Shown here piece after piece: positions 34,849 to 43,401 of a stretch of DNA of 64,000 nt; the stretch's first letter is position 1; every line of letters starts with the position of its first letter. The stretch comes from Rhizobium sp. ZPR4. Lineage in GTDB: Bacteria; Pseudomonadota; Alphaproteobacteria; Rhizobiales; Rhizobiaceae. Made by a program: the position numbers and the translations under genes. The notes beneath the pieces are model-generated. The model was given only the letters and a program-made list of their open reading frames with translations, searched no databases and had not been told where the DNA came from. The DNA is taken from positions 124,001 to 188,000 of the forward strand of contig NZ_CP157971.1 in NCBI RefSeq assembly GCF_040215725.1, read 5' to 3'.

Positions 34849-35414
34849 ATATGTCGAAAGAGCGGACAGTGAGACAAAGACTAATATTGGCTGCGATCCT
34901 CACCGGATCGGCCTTTCCGCCATCAGCGGCGACCGTGAGGGCCGAGGATGCGTCGTGGGGATGCCAGGTTCTGCTGTGCGCGGCTTCACAGAATCCGTCC
35001 TGGCACGGCGTTTCCTACTGCGTTCCACCCATGACAAAACTCATCGCGGCGATGAAGGAGCCGGGATTTTCGTGGCCCATTTGCGAAGAAGCCAATGCCG
35101 GCAACCCGGGGCACGAGACTTACGACGACTGCCCGTCAGGCACCACGGTTGGCAGCAGTTCGCAGACTGGCAATGGCTGGAGCAGTGAGCCTGACCAGTG
35201 CATCAAAACCGTTGATGTTTGCCGATCTTCCGGGCAGCGCGCTTCCGACGCCAGCCACAGCAGTGTTGTGACACGGCGAAGCTTCGGCGATCGAGGCGAT
35301 AGCTGCATCCAGCAGATTGCGACGCCGCGGCCGCGCCGTGCAGACCCCTATTACTTCGATATCCCGAACGAACAAGGCGTGAAGCAGAGGTTCTGGTTCA
35401 ACCTAAACCATTAG
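34845..35414 (+). CDS. exported cysteine-rich protein of the conjugation operon
   Basis: 189 aa from ATG 34845 (ATGA overlap). Signal peptide LILAAILTGSAFPPSAATVRA. The mature protein starts WGCQVLLCAASQNPSWHGVSYCVPPMTKL, a block I recall from small proteins near T4SS genes on rhizobial plasmids, and contains seven or more Cys. Ends in a basic/aromatic stretch (YYFDIPNEQGVKQRFWFNLN). Last gene of the operon, converging with the XRE regulator. Function unknown; disulfide-stabilised envelope factor is the best guess. Confidence 0.7.
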   Translation: MNMSKERTVRQRLILAAILTGSAFPPSAATVRAEDASWGCQVLLCAASQNPSWHGVSYCVPPMTKLIAAMKEPGFSWPICEEANAGNPGHETYDDCPSGTTVGSSSQTGNGWSSEPDQCIKTVDVCRSSGQRASDASHSSVVTRRSFGDRGDSCIQQIATPRPRRADPYYFDIPNEQGVKQRFWFNLNH

Positions 35415-35449
35415 TCTAATCCGAGTCGAACCAATGTCTCCGCAAGAAC

Positions 35450-35791
35450 TTACGTTGTCTCGTCGGTGGTTTTCTTTTTCCCCCGACGGGCTCGCCACGC
35501 GGCGATCCGAGCAAAATCGCTATCCGAGATTCTGAACAAATCTTCAATCGTGACATTCCACTCGCGCTGCATCTTGTCGAGAGTCGAGAGCTTCACATCC
35601 CGCATGCCCCTAGCGACTTGCGACATGTAGGCTTCCGACACGCCAAGTTGGTCGGCCAGGTCCTTGTTCGTCAATCGCCGTTGAGCCTTCAGTCGCATCA
35701 GGCCGATTGCGAGCCGCTCCTGGAAAGAGAGAGACGTCAGGTCAATCACATGCGAAGCTTGATCGGTGCCATCGTCCTTCAACCGCGGCAT
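35450..35791 (-). CDS. XRE-family transcriptional regulator
   Basis: 113 aa. A single lambda-repressor-type HTH: IGLMRLKAQRRLTNKDLADQ and LGVSEAYMSQVARGMRDVKLSTLDKMQREWNV at residues 30-78, with a basic C-terminal tail (WRARRGKKKTT). It stands alone, flanked by the thermonuclease-like operon and the 36-kb genes. On pRleVF39b-like rhizobial plasmids an XRE protein (TrbR) represses transfer, and this gene holds a similar place (recalled, not searched). It is the best candidate to bind the five conjugation boxes. Confidence 0.88.
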   Translation of the reverse strand: MPRLKDDGTDQASHVIDLTSLSFQERLAIGLMRLKAQRRLTNKDLADQLGVSEAYMSQVARGMRDVKLSTLDKMQREWNVTIEDLFRISDSDFARIAAWRARRGKKKTTDETT

Positions 35792-36121
35792 CGAACGACA
35801 CTTTCGCCCGGAGGATCCATCAACGCGCTCGGGCGCAACAGCGGCTGATAACCAGGGGCATGAGCGCCCCGATGGTCACCTGGATGTTTCAAAGTTCTAC
35901 CGCTCATCCGATGCATAGGCTGTCCAGAGATCAAAAAATTAAGCGTTAACGTTCTTATCTTCGTGTTCGACTTCAATACACCGCAGCGGCCAGCCTGTGC
36001 AAGTGAACCCCACGCCTCCCAAAATGGACGGCTCAGTCTCCTTGTAGACCGATCTCTGATTGCTCCAAACTTTAACTGCGGTTAAATTTTTGATCTGTTT
36101 CTATGGATAGGAAAACAACCT
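35792..36121. promoter_or_regulatory. control region between XRE gene and the 36-kb operon
   Basis: 330 bp without a gene. It contains conjugation box 5' of the + genes (36071-36086) and TTAAGCGTTAA near 35940, a short dyad in an AT-rich pocket that may be part of the XRE promoter. No other feature was seen. Confidence 0.5.
36071..36086. promoter_or_regulatory. conjugation box 2 (TTTAAC-TGCG-GTTAAA)
   Basis: The most symmetrical of the five boxes: perfect 6-bp arms around TGCG. It lies 35 bases before the ATG at 36122 and 280 bases from the XRE start. The TATAAT of the other boxes is replaced by TTAAAT. Confidence 0.65.
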
Positions 36122-36415
36122 ATGAGATCCCTTGAACGGCTTGGCTATCGGATCGACCTGCGGCAATTAGGAATGGCGATCCTATTTCTGGCACTCGCAT
36201 TCGTCGCCGCTCGATTGGCTTTTCGAGATAGCCTGACCTTGGGCTACGCGATGGTTATCCCATGCTACATCTTCCTATCCGCCATCACTGAAGGTGCTCG
36301 GTTGGGGAGAAGCAGTTTTTGGGGCATTCGCGGCTGGGCGGAAACGGCCTTCGCGCTCGCTTGCTCCGCGGGCGTTGGCTATCTCGGCTTCAGCCTATGG
36401 TCGATCGGGTACTGA
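36122..36415 (+). CDS. small inner-membrane protein
   Basis: 97 aa, AGGA nine bases before the ATG. Three hydrophobic segments: QLGMAILFLALAFVAARLAF, SLTLGYAMVIPCYIFLSAIT and TAFALACSAGVGYLGFSLWS. It directly follows conjugation box 2 and precedes the 448-residue protein by 9 bp. No family recognised; location suggests a transfer-related membrane factor such as an exclusion or assembly protein (inference). Confidence 0.65.
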   Translation: MRSLERLGYRIDLRQLGMAILFLALAFVAARLAFRDSLTLGYAMVIPCYIFLSAITEGARLGRSSFWGIRGWAETAFALACSAGVGYLGFSLWSIGY

Positions 36416-36424
36416 TAGCTAACG

Positions 36425-37771
36425 ATGCGTATCGTGGTCCGCAACAGCCCGATCCATGTCTTGATGGAACTAAGCGACAGCGAGGCCATCGCGTTGCGTG
36501 CCTGGTACGGCAACGCGGCCTCGAGCGCCGATGAGGCAATTGCGCTTTCAGTTATTCGACGCGTCAAGGTGATGAATGGCTGGATCGAATGTGACTGCCT
36601 GAAGGCACAGCATCAGCCGTTGCTTGCCCCAATCCAACAGGAACACACGTTCACGCTGCGGCGACTGACGCCGAAGGATAATACCTCGGGTCGGCATGAA
36701 GAGCGGCCGAACCACGCCCTCTCCTGCCCGTTCCACGTTGACAAGGACGCCAGCCCCGCCCTCATTGACCGCAGCTATCATCTTCGCCCCCTGCCCAAAT
36801 CCGACCGCTCGTACATCGATGCCCTTCCCGCCATTCCTGATCGCCTGGCCGATGTCTCAGGTCATGAACCCTCCAGATCGAACGAACGAAATGACCGGCC
36901 CTCCAGACTGGGTGGCGTGCTGTGGCGGATGCTTGATAGGGCGGGTACGAACGTGATCCCGCCGCTGCAGGATGAAGTTGATTTCACGCTTACCAACCAG
37001 TTGTCGCGGCTGCGTTCCGCCGCGCGTGAACTGAGGGTGCTCAGGACCTGGACGCTGAACGCGCTACTATCGACTTGGGGCCCCGATTATTGGAATCCGG
37101 AGAGCCGTTGGCAACGGCTGCTAGCGACCTCGCGCCGCGACTGGCCCGAGGGACTTCGCCGCACCGGCTTCATGCTGTTGTTTTCGACCAGCGTTTCCAC
37201 GCAAGCCATCATGCCGGCATCCAGCTCGCGGACAATCGACATCCTCTCCAAGGTGCGCCAGCCGCTTCGGGGCGACCCGGCAAGCCGAGGCCCATTTCTC
37301 ACCCTCCTAAACGTGGATTTTCAGGAAGACGATGAAGGACCGGTTCGCGCTGTGCAGGCCTACGCTCAACCTGTCTACAACGGCGATACGCTCTTCCCCA
37401 TCGAGTCCGGATTTGAGCGTGACGTTTCCCATTTGCTGTTTTGGCTTCAGCAATCGCTCTTCGATGCCGCGCCAGACCTGCGGATCACCATTATCAAGCC
37501 CCTCTTCGCCATGGAAACGCCCATCGGCCCGTGCAGGCCTGACTTCGTCTTGGAAATTGCGAATAGAGATCAGCCACCGCGCAGACTGCTCGTCGAGGCC
37601 CTCGGGATGGAGACCGAGGAATATCGTGACGCCAAGGAAAAAACGATCCCGCGAATGAAACATCTGGGGCCAATCTTTGCTATTTTCCCGGAGGATCTTA
37701 TCGAAAAGAATTCCGAACAGACTGGGCGCCGGCTGCAGGCGTGGGTCGTCGACAAAATAAGCGATCGCTGA
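36425..37771 (+). CDS. two-domain protein: Cys/His cluster plus PD-(D/E)XK-like region
   Basis: 448 aa. N-terminal part has WIECDCLKA near residue 57 and HALSCPFHVD near 97, a possible zinc site like that in DUF1173-type plasmid proteins. The C-terminal third reads GPCRPDFVLEI, then RRLLVEALGMETEEYRDAKE and IPRM. This resembles PD-(D/E)XK nuclease-fold proteins (Pro-Asp, a hydrophobic strand, then Val-Glu-x-x-Gly with Tyr and Lys following). The exact active-site lysine is uncertain. Cotranscribed with the small membrane protein under box 2. Could process or inspect transferred DNA; activity is not established. Confidence 0.6.
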   Translation: MRIVVRNSPIHVLMELSDSEAIALRAWYGNAASSADEAIALSVIRRVKVMNGWIECDCLKAQHQPLLAPIQQEHTFTLRRLTPKDNTSGRHEERPNHALSCPFHVDKDASPALIDRSYHLRPLPKSDRSYIDALPAIPDRLADVSGHEPSRSNERNDRPSRLGGVLWRMLDRAGTNVIPPLQDEVDFTLTNQLSRLRSAARELRVLRTWTLNALLSTWGPDYWNPESRWQRLLATSRRDWPEGLRRTGFMLLFSTSVSTQAIMPASSSRTIDILSKVRQPLRGDPASRGPFLTLLNVDFQEDDEGPVRAVQAYAQPVYNGDTLFPIESGFERDVSHLLFWLQQSLFDAAPDLRITIIKPLFAMETPIGPCRPDFVLEIANRDQPPRRLLVEALGMETEEYRDAKEKTIPRMKHLGPIFAIFPEDLIEKNSEQTGRRLQAWVVDKISDR

Positions 37772-37819
37772 GACTGCGGCGCAACAGGAAGGATGGTTGG
37801 CCGGCTTCTTCGCCTTTTG

Positions 37820-38146
37820 CTAGGACTGTGCCGAGCCGCCATTAATCTCGGATTCGGCTGCCTCAAGCAGAGCGCTCTGAACACGAGACCCGATTTCCGG
37901 CGGGCAGTTGCCGAACATGGTGCATACAAGCTCGTCCGCTAGTTCGGCGATCGTCGGCGTGAGCAGAGGTGTAACATTTTCATCCGCTCCTCGGCGTTCG
38001 AGCTCGGCTTCGATGGCGCGCTTTTCCACCGCTCGCTCCTTGACCATCAGCCAGAGACCCGCGTTAGCCTTGGCTGCGGCAACAATTCGTCGGATACTCT
38101 CATCTTTCAAAAGACCCCGATTAGGGAGGTATCGGATTTCGCCCAC
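37820..38146 (-). CDS. small hypothetical protein downstream of virD4
   Basis: 108 aa, good ribosome site AGGAGGAAC before the ATG (on the minus strand). Mostly alpha-helical and charged (KAAKANAGLWLMVKERAVEK, then LELERRGADENV), with CTMFGNCPPEI near 75 as its only Cys pair. It starts 95 bp after the virD4 stop and may be the last gene of the T4SS transcript or independently expressed. No family recognised. Confidence 0.6.
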   Translation of the reverse strand: MGEIRYLPNRGLLKDESIRRIVAAAKANAGLWLMVKERAVEKRAIEAELERRGADENVTPLLTPTIAELADELVCTMFGNCPPEIGSRVQSALLEAAESEINGGSAQS

Positions 38147-38241
38147 GGTATGTTCCTCCTTCCGTCAGTCCCAATTGACACAGGTCAACGCCGCAATTAG
38201 ATCGCCAAGCTGCACGCCGGGGTTCGGAGCATCCTATTCGC

Positions 38242-41040
38242 TTACGCAAACCGATCTTCGTCGTCGTATTGCGGTCCTTCTTCACTCAGCGGATCGCGAG
38301 CACGATCGGCAAATTCGCGCAGAAATGCTTTCGAGCTATCTTCCGTCAGGCGCTCGCAGAGGGTTCCGATCAGGAGCTCGACATCCGCATTCAGCTCCAT
38401 CGGGTCGAACGAGCCCGCGTCCGCCTGCTCAAAAATTGCATCATTCAGGGCCTTGATGTCCGTCCCGAAGGCGCCGCGAACCTCCTGCCGTCGCAGGATG
38501 CCTGCGGTGGCGGGATTTCCAGCTTCGTTCTGACTATCCGGAGGTCGCTGCACTCGACTGCCTGGTCCTAGTGGCGAGCCCGGATAGCGACTGCGATCCA
38601 ACTTCGCCTGATCTATCCCAGTTTCGAAGTCATCAACTTGGACGGGGGTGGTCGTTCCTGCTGCCCCGCCGTCATCTCCGTGTCCGCCCGGTGCCGCGAT
38701 TTTCTTGTTCCGCACCTGGGTACGCTCGTCATCTCGAAGTTCTTCCTCCCTCCGTCCGGCTTCGCGAGTTTCGTCGAGATCCAGACGCTGACGAAGTTCA
38801 TCGAGCGAAGAAATATAGACGTGTCGGACGCCCTGCTTGACGATGAAGCGAACATTCTGTGGCTGCTGCGGCCTGTTCACGGCAACAAGATCAACGACTC
38901 GACCCGCCGGCAAGCTATTGTCGGTTGCCTGGGATAGAGCGGCTTCAAGCCGCGATGCATCGCGTCTAAAGGCTTCGGTGTCGGCGGTCGTCCATTCGAC
39001 CGGCTGTATGCACGGTTTGGTCACCGGCTTGAACTTCCGCACCTTCGAAAACGTCCGCTCTCCCCCGGAATCGAGTTTCATGATGCGCATGAGCGGCATG
39101 CCGGTAACCTGGAGGATCGCCTCCTCCGGCTTCATCATCATCAGCGTATTGACTGGAAGCAGGTCCACCGACACCGGCACCTTCGAGATGGACCGTTGCC
39201 TGCGACCATGGCGGTGTGAGTAAGAGGATTGCTCGACCCACTCGGTCGTCCTGCCGGCTGCGGCAGAGACGGCGGCTGCGTCCTCCTGGTTCTGGAAGTT
39301 CATGAACAACTTAATCGTGGACGCGCCCATCAGGATCTTCTGCCCGGACCGCTGATACAGTCGTTCGAGCTGCGCGCCATCCTGCAGGATAAAGACGAAG
39401 CGAACGCCGTTCTTCCGGATCAATGGTGCAAGCGTCAGGACAGTATCTATGCGCCCGCCATTCCCGAACTCGTCTAGCATCATCAGCACTTCGTGCTCGC
39501 CGTTGCGCAACGGTCCCATCTGCACGAGCTTGTCGGCCATCTGCTGGATGAACATCGAAATCAGCCGCTCGTAGATCTGCATCGCATTCCAGTCGGCCTG
39601 GACGAAAATCACCAATTTCCGCTTTCTGATCGTGTCGATCGGGATCGTGGTGATAGAGGTCAGCGCTTCCACAAGGGGATTCTGCAGAAAATTGAGCTTG
39701 GCGACGATCTCCGCTGCAATCCCCTCGCCCAGCTTTTCATGTCGACCAGCGAATTTTGTAAGCTGCATGCGGGTCTGATCGGAAAGAACGAGCTCATAAT
39801 TCTCCAGAAGCTGGATGATCGCCTTGCGTTCATCCGACATCGAATTGAGAATGCGGTAGAGCTCGCTGAGCGATTTCCGCGTATCGGGGCACTCCAGCAC
39901 GAAACCCAGCATGGCTGTCAGCAGGATCCTGGCGCTCTCCTCCCAAAAATCCGATGAATCGGAGCGCAGACGCTCCGGCAACAGCATCTGGGTGAGCTTC
40001 TGCAGGTCGGTGATCCGCTGGTTCGGGTCGGCGCTGATGAGGTCGAGTGGGTTATAGCCGTCCGTAAATTTGGAGCCTGGCGCCAGCAGGAAAATCTCGT
40101 AGCCCTGATCCTTCAGATAACCCGACGTCTCCTCAAACAGCTCGCCGCTCATGTCGAGGACCATCTGCGATCCCTTGAAACTCATCATCGTCGGAATGAC
40201 GAAGCCGCGCGACTTGCCCTGTCCCGGGGAGCCGATGACCATCACATGCTGATCGCCGTCGTTGCGCAGAAGTAGACCCTGTTTGAGACCCAGAACGATG
40301 CCGTGCTTATCACGCAACCGGAAATCAGCGGCATCCTTCAGGGTTGCCAGTCTTGCCTTTCCCATGATCATGCGCTGGCGCTTCTGGATTGCTGCCCCGA
40401 TCGGAAACCCAACCGCGACTCCAGCGGCCGCCAGACCGGCGAGCGCGGCGAACACAGTCTGCCGTGGCGGCCGCTGGAGCGTCCCGGCCGCGTCGGTGGC
40501 TCCAAAGGGTGCCTGATACATCGCCGCAAGATGCGCGCCATAATAATTAGCTACTCCGGCCAACCCACCGGCTTTGCTTGCGACGAGATAAAACACAGTT
40601 CCGTAAACTATGACAGCGGCATAGGCAGCAGCGAATATCAGTGCAGTATGCGCAATCAGTGTGAACATCGACCTCACATGCAGGAGGTAGAGGATTTTAC
40701 GCGACAGCGCCCTTCCCGCTTTCAGCATCCAGAGGGTCAGCAGGAAAAAGAGAAACGGCGAAGCGAGAACGAACGCCAGGATTGAGAGCCCGATGGTGTT
40801 CCGCGTGCGAATGATCGACCATGTGTAGGCAATGCCGTCGAGAATAGGCGCCTGCCCGACATAATCGTAATAGGAGGCCGACCCGAAAGATGTGACATAG
40901 CCCTCGTAGATCAGCGTGAAGAACATCAGCCATATCGCCACGGCGCCGAGAACGGCGACCGGGAAGGTGAAGGCCGAGGCCTCCTGGAGCTTCGTCCATT
41001 TGGGGCGTTCAGCCTCTGCGTCCGTGGATACGCTTGCCAT
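38242..41040 (-). CDS. virD4: type IV coupling protein (VirD4/TraG family), long form
   Basis: 932 aa from ATG 41040 (GAGG about nine bases upstream; start lies inside virB11). N-terminal membrane region (VAVLGAVAIWLMFFTLIYEG, further helices to residue 225), Walker A IGSPGQGKSRGF near 270 and Walker B VLMMLDEFGNGGR near 520. Conserved QLERLYQRSG and NFQNQEDAAAVS follow. It recruits the relaxosome and pumps DNA into the T4SS. The usual VirD4 ends soon after 650; here about 250 extra, acidic, poorly conserved residues end in DDEDRFA, perhaps a substrate-recognition extension. Confidence 0.9.
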   Translation of the reverse strand: MASVSTDAEAERPKWTKLQEASAFTFPVAVLGAVAIWLMFFTLIYEGYVTSFGSASYYDYVGQAPILDGIAYTWSIIRTRNTIGLSILAFVLASPFLFFLLTLWMLKAGRALSRKILYLLHVRSMFTLIAHTALIFAAAYAAVIVYGTVFYLVASKAGGLAGVANYYGAHLAAMYQAPFGATDAAGTLQRPPRQTVFAALAGLAAAGVAVGFPIGAAIQKRQRMIMGKARLATLKDAADFRLRDKHGIVLGLKQGLLLRNDGDQHVMVIGSPGQGKSRGFVIPTMMSFKGSQMVLDMSGELFEETSGYLKDQGYEIFLLAPGSKFTDGYNPLDLISADPNQRITDLQKLTQMLLPERLRSDSSDFWEESARILLTAMLGFVLECPDTRKSLSELYRILNSMSDERKAIIQLLENYELVLSDQTRMQLTKFAGRHEKLGEGIAAEIVAKLNFLQNPLVEALTSITTIPIDTIRKRKLVIFVQADWNAMQIYERLISMFIQQMADKLVQMGPLRNGEHEVLMMLDEFGNGGRIDTVLTLAPLIRKNGVRFVFILQDGAQLERLYQRSGQKILMGASTIKLFMNFQNQEDAAAVSAAAGRTTEWVEQSSYSHRHGRRQRSISKVPVSVDLLPVNTLMMMKPEEAILQVTGMPLMRIMKLDSGGERTFSKVRKFKPVTKPCIQPVEWTTADTEAFRRDASRLEAALSQATDNSLPAGRVVDLVAVNRPQQPQNVRFIVKQGVRHVYISSLDELRQRLDLDETREAGRREEELRDDERTQVRNKKIAAPGGHGDDGGAAGTTTPVQVDDFETGIDQAKLDRSRYPGSPLGPGSRVQRPPDSQNEAGNPATAGILRRQEVRGAFGTDIKALNDAIFEQADAGSFDPMELNADVELLIGTLCERLTEDSSKAFLREFADRARDPLSEEGPQYDDEDRFA

Positions 41041-42058
41041 CTTCGTCCACCTCGTCGGCAAAATAGATCTCGCTGACACCGCGACCGCCGGCGGCATCGC
41101 TCTTTTTCAACTGCACCACGATCGGGATGATCGAGCGGATGTAGCGGATGATATCGTCGCGCTCCATGCGGACATTGCTGTTCAGCACCAGCGTCGAAAG
41201 CCGGTTGAACGCGTGATGCGGCGAGTTTGCGTGAATGGTCGACATCGATCCAGGATGCCCGGTGTTGATCGCATTCAGGAAGTCGAAAGCTTCGTCGCCG
41301 CGCAGCTCGCCCATGAAGATCCGGTCTGGCCTGAGGCGAAGCGCGGAGGCCAAGAGGTCGGTCATCGTCACTCGCGCCTCTCCTTGGGCACCCTTCGAGA
41401 CCAGCAGCGAGACGACGTTTTCCTGGCGCGGTTCCAGCTCGGCCGTGTCCTGCATGATGATGAAACGCTCATGGTTGGGAATGGCTGTCAGCATTGTATT
41501 GAGGAAGGTCGTCTTGCCGGTGGACGTGCCACCCGAGATCAACATGCTGCGATGGTTGATCGCCGCAAGCTCCAGGAAGGCGCGCGCCTGCCCCGTCCGC
41601 AGCAGGCGCGACAGCTCAATATCGACGTCATCGATATAGTCGTCACCTGTGACCTTGGTGAAGCGGAAGGCGCCTGCTTTCTCATAGTCGTCGAGATCGA
41701 AGCGCCGGATGAATTGCTTGCGGATCGAAAAAACATGTCCGGTGGCAGAGGTCGGGTTGAGCACGAACTGAACGCGTTCGCCGTTGGTGAGTGTCGCCGA
41801 GAGCAGCGGATTTTCAGCATTGATGGTCTGCTTCGTGAACGAGGCCGCCCGCGACGCCATATGACGGATCGCCTCCTGATCGAGCCCGTCGACCTTTTGC
41901 CTCACCATGCTGAGCTGGCCTATCCGCTCGAGCCAGATCTCGTTGCTGCGTTGGCAGGAAATCTCCACCACCGCGGGATCGTCGAGAAATTGTCTGATGG
42001 GCTCGAGCGCCTCGGAGAGAAAGTGCTGCTCGGCGGAGATGGGTTGGTGCGCGTTCAT
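41009..42058 (-). CDS. virB11: T4SS traffic ATPase VirB11
   Basis: 349 aa, family length. Walker A ISGGTSTGKTTFLN near 172, Asp box QDTAELEP near 200, MGELRGDEAFDF (Walker B) near 250 and the His box TGHPGSMSTIHANSPHHA near 268 are complete. A hexameric cytoplasmic ATPase powering pilus assembly and DNA transfer. ATGA overlap with virB10's stop; its own end overlaps the virD4 start by 32 bp, so expression is tightly coupled. Confidence 0.95.
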   Translation of the reverse strand: MNAHQPISAEQHFLSEALEPIRQFLDDPAVVEISCQRSNEIWLERIGQLSMVRQKVDGLDQEAIRHMASRAASFTKQTINAENPLLSATLTNGERVQFVLNPTSATGHVFSIRKQFIRRFDLDDYEKAGAFRFTKVTGDDYIDDVDIELSRLLRTGQARAFLELAAINHRSMLISGGTSTGKTTFLNTMLTAIPNHERFIIMQDTAELEPRQENVVSLLVSKGAQGEARVTMTDLLASALRLRPDRIFMGELRGDEAFDFLNAINTGHPGSMSTIHANSPHHAFNRLSTLVLNSNVRMERDDIIRYIRSIIPIVVQLKKSDAAGGRGVSEIYFADEVDEDGKRIHGRRG

Positions 42059-43392
42059 TTGGCGGACCTCTTTCGACGCAGGCGGTCGAATTCCTCGCGC
42101 ACCGGGTCCGGATATAGATCCGAGAAATCAAGGTCCCTGGTGACGAAGACAGTGATGTCGGAGCCTTGGGCGATGTGGATCGTCGGCCGGATATTGCGGG
42201 TGTCCTGGAAGGCTTCGGTCGCAAGTTGCTGGATCCCTGATGCGATCGTCTCGGCGGCGATCTCGCGCGCCCGATCCTGCGAGGTCGTGCCGTTATCCTG
42301 GGGGATGCTGGTAACGGTTCCGTCCGTGTTGACGATCGTGATATTTCGATCCTGTTTCTGACCAAGCTGGGCAATGTATTGCGTGACCCCGCCAATCATC
42401 GTCATCAGCGCCGGCGGCCCGAACCGTTCCCAGTATTTCCGGTCGACCGCACCTGTCATGCCGGAACGGCCGAGACGATCCGTGCCGTAGGAGCCGAGCT
42501 GGACCGAAACACCGTCGCCCCGGATTATCCGCGTCCAGACGATGAGCAGGCGCTCCTGCCCGCGTTCGACGCCGGATTTATAATCGCCGATCAGCGAGGA
42601 GCCGGCGGGTATCAGGATCCGCCGGCCATCGAAGGAGTAGACATCCTCACGGACAATCGCCTTCACCATGCCGGCGAGGTCGGAATTGATGGCCGTTTCC
42701 AATGTGCCGCGGATCATCGTGCCCTGTGGGATCCAGGCATCGATACGGCGGTTCTCGGCGGCAACCGACACCTGAACCCCCTGCCCTCCCATGGCCTTCA
42801 GGAAGGCTCGATCGCCATCAACAGCACCTCCCGCGTCCGACGGTGCGCCGGGGGGCGTGGCGGTTGAGCCGTTCGCACCGAACAAGCCGGCTCCCGTGGC
42901 ACCTGACGAAGTGCTTGCCGCCCCGCCTGTGCGTTCCGATTGATCGAAAACGACAGCGGTGGAGCGCACGCGCTCAAGCAGCTTAGCCTGCCTCGCAAGC
43001 TCGATGCATTTGGGATCGTCAGGATTTTTACCCCTCGAGCAGTCGACATCGACCGGCGGCGCGACCTGGGCCGGGGCCGGGATGACGGGCGCCGGTGGCG
43101 GGGGCGGCGGAGGGGGTGGCGCCTCCGGTACCTGCACCGTCGGCAAAGGCGGCGGAGCCGGCGGATTGAATCCTTCGTTTCTGGGCGCCTGCACCGGGCG
43201 GAATTCTTCATGCGGCGTATTGTCGATCGCCGGTTCCCGCTCGCCGCCGGAGAAAAGGAAATAGAGGACCACAGCAACGCCGGCGATTGCCGCCACCACG
43301 GCGATTGGCCGCATCAACCCAACCCCGGAGCGCCTTACCTGACCGCCGATGGCGGTGTCATTGTCTATCGAATGATAGTTCGGATCAGACAT
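42055..43392 (-). CDS. virB10: T4SS core-complex protein VirB10 (TrbI family)
   Basis: 445 aa. Short cytoplasmic N-terminus, one membrane segment (LMRPIAVVAAIAGVAVVLYF), a long Pro-rich periplasmic linker (QVPEAPPPPPPPPPAPVIPA), then the TrbI beta-barrel with AWIPQGTMIRGTLETAINSD, PAGSSLIGDYKSGVERGQERL and the outer-membrane antenna region near GMTGAVDRKYWERFGPPALM. Spans both membranes and gates the channel. Follows virB9 by 9 bp and overlaps virB11 by ATGA. Confidence 0.95.
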   Translation of the reverse strand: MSDPNYHSIDNDTAIGGQVRRSGVGLMRPIAVVAAIAGVAVVLYFLFSGGEREPAIDNTPHEEFRPVQAPRNEGFNPPAPPPLPTVQVPEAPPPPPPPPPAPVIPAPAQVAPPVDVDCSRGKNPDDPKCIELARQAKLLERVRSTAVVFDQSERTGGAASTSSGATGAGLFGANGSTATPPGAPSDAGGAVDGDRAFLKAMGGQGVQVSVAAENRRIDAWIPQGTMIRGTLETAINSDLAGMVKAIVREDVYSFDGRRILIPAGSSLIGDYKSGVERGQERLLIVWTRIIRGDGVSVQLGSYGTDRLGRSGMTGAVDRKYWERFGPPALMTMIGGVTQYIAQLGQKQDRNITIVNTDGTVTSIPQDNGTTSQDRAREIAAETIASGIQQLATEAFQDTRNIRPTIHIAQGSDITVFVTRDLDFSDLYPDPVREEFDRLRRKRSAK

Positions 43393-43401
43393 CGTGCCTC
43401 C

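Noticed and set aside
36425-37771. Restriction endonuclease of a restriction-modification system
   Set aside because: No methyltransferase or specificity gene nearby; only a PD-(D/E)XK-like pattern is visible.
40916-42361. Open frame of 481 codons on + opposite virB11/virB10
   Set aside because: Fully antisense to genes with complete catalytic motifs; composition is that of a codon-bias shadow in GC-rich DNA.
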